Assembly: GCF_019931755.1 (NCBI RefSeq)
Contig: NZ_CP082918.1
Span: forward strand, 1,778,001-1,842,000
Length of the DNA stretch: 64,000 bases
Reading direction: 5' to 3'
Origin: Sutcliffiella horikoshii
Lineage (GTDB): Bacteria > Bacillota > Bacilli > Bacillales > Bacillaceae_I
Shown here: positions 63,202 through 64,000 of the stretch, piece by piece
Position numbering within the stretch: position 1 is the first letter of the stretch
Layout: each line of letters begins with the position of its first letter
Notes under the pieces: model-generated
What the model was told of the DNA's origin: nothing
Seen by the model: only the letters and a program-made list of their open reading frames with translations
Databases searched by the model: none
Program-made: the position numbers and the translations under genes

Positions 63202-64000
63202 ATGAAGAAGAAAATTGTATTTATGGGGACACCGGATTTTGCTGTACCTGTTTTGCAACAAATTATCCAAGATGGATATGAAGTAATCGCAGTGGTAACC
63301 CAGCCTGACCGTCCAAAAGGCAGAAAAAAAGTGTTAACCCCGCCACCTGTTAAAGTAGAGGCGGAAAAACACCAAATCCCTGTTTACCAACCGGAAAAGA
63401 TTAAAGAAGCGGCAGAGTATGAGAAAATTATTTCGTTAAAGCCGGATTTGATCGTAACTGCAGCATTTGGGCAAATTTTACCTAAACCATTGCTTGATGC
63501 ACCGAAATTCGGCTGTATCAATGTCCATGCTTCCTTGCTTCCAAAGTTGCGAGGCGGCGCACCAATTCACTACTCCATCATACAGGGGCATGAGAAAACC
63601 GGTGTAACCATTATGTATATGGTAGAAAAATTGGATGCCGGTGATATGTTAACACAGGTAGAAGTGAAAATTGAAGAGTGTGACCATGTCGGTACCTTGC
63701 ATGATAAATTAAGTGTTGCCGGATCTAAGCTGCTCTCTGAAACCCTTCCGCAACTTTTTGATGAAAAGCTGCAAGCAGAAGTCCAAAACCATGAAGAAGC
63801 AACATTTGCATCCAACATCAAGCGCGAACAGGAGAAGATTGACTGGACGATGGATGGAGAGCAAATCTATAACCATATTCGCGGTTTGCATCCATGGCCT
63901 GTTGCATATACAACCATGGAAGGGCAAGTGATGAAAGTTTGGTGGGGAGAGAAAACCCAAACTGATAAAGATGCTGTACCTGGGACCATCATTGGGATGG
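63202..64000 (+). CDS. fmt: Methionyl-tRNA formyltransferase, N-terminal part
   Basis: Open to the right edge: 266 codons from ATG at 63202 with no stop. [33 protein letters not shown] and LDAGDM are formyltransferase signatures. Formylates initiator Met-tRNA, paired with the preceding deformylase gene. Start is six bases after def. Confidence 0.95.
   Translation, partial: MKKKIVFMGTPDFAVPVLQQIIQDGYEVIAVVTQPDRPKGRKKVLTPPPVKVEAEKHQIPVYQPEKIKEAAEYEKIISLKPDLIVTAAFGQILPKPLLDAPKFGCINVHASLLPKLRGGAPIHYSIIQGHEKTGVTIMYMVEKLDAGDMLTQVEVKIEECDHVGTLHDKLSVAGSKLLSETLPQLFDEKLQAEVQNHEEATFASNIKREQEKIDWTMDGEQIYNHIRGLHPWPVAYTTMEGQVMKVWWGEKTQTDKDAVPGTIIGM

Overview
The window is a chromosomal segment of a low-GC, endospore-forming Bacillaceae bacterium (Bacillus sensu lato). 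It carries spoVD, spoVE, spoIIGA, sigE and sigG, a meso-diaminopimelate-type MurE, a T-box in front of ileS and three PyrR-type attenuators, and gene order closely follows the mraZ-to-fmt region of Bacillus subtilis. Nearly all genes are on the + strand. I cannot name the species.

Layout. (1) 1-2104: the 3' end of a biotin carboxylase gene, a small biotinyl carrier protein and an acyl-CoA carboxyltransferase, followed by a terminator. (2) 2242-5336: ketopantoate-reductase-like gene, a DUF3397-type membrane protein and bshC (bacillithiol synthesis). (3) 5637-24613: the division and cell wall (dcw) cluster mraZ, rsmH, ftsL, pbpB, spoVD, murE, mraY, murD, spoVE, murB, divIB, ylxW, ylxX, sbp, ftsA, ftsZ. 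The usual murG is missing between spoVE and murB. (4) 25254-27872: spoIIGA-sigE and sigG, which set early mother-cell and late forespore transcription. (5) 28041-32105: ylmC, ylmD, ylmE, sepF, ylmG, ylmH, divIVA. (6) 32673-37668: ileS under T-box control, lspA, rluD. (7) 37876-49570: the complete pyrimidine operon pyrR-pyrP-pyrB-pyrC-carA-carB-pyrK-pyrD-pyrF-pyrE with three PyrR-binding attenuators. (8) 49571-53868: an accessory patch with a duplicated non-coding block, a NERD/zinc-ribbon protein, a SurA-N-like lipoprotein (minus strand) and rqcH (minus strand). (9) 54027-64000: Ca2+ P-type ATPase, yloC, remA, gmk, rpoZ, coaBC, priA, def and the start of fmt.

The genes themselves are ordinary housekeeping and sporulation genes. 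I did not find a previously undescribed multi-gene system. The unusual material is between the genes. (a) A GC-rich, roughly 125-bp hairpin repeat family has six copies plus one fragment; its stems change on both sides together between copies, and two loci share a head-to-head composite arrangement. Copies sit between ftsA and ftsZ and inside the ileS leader. (b) A 52-bp hairpin unit is repeated in tandem five times between ftsZ and spoIIGA and twice after ileS, each array preceded by a related leader. (c) A perfect 38-bp direct repeat flanks the first array and carries a possible Spo0A box. (d) Two roughly 155-bp copies of a non-coding block lie upstream of the NERD gene. (e) The gap where murG is expected holds repeated GTTGCACA boxes and a long inverted repeat.

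Start sites were chosen from Shine-Dalgarno spacing and family N-termini, and several differ from the longest open frame. Family assignments rest on recognised motifs and remembered B. subtilis homologues; no database search was run.
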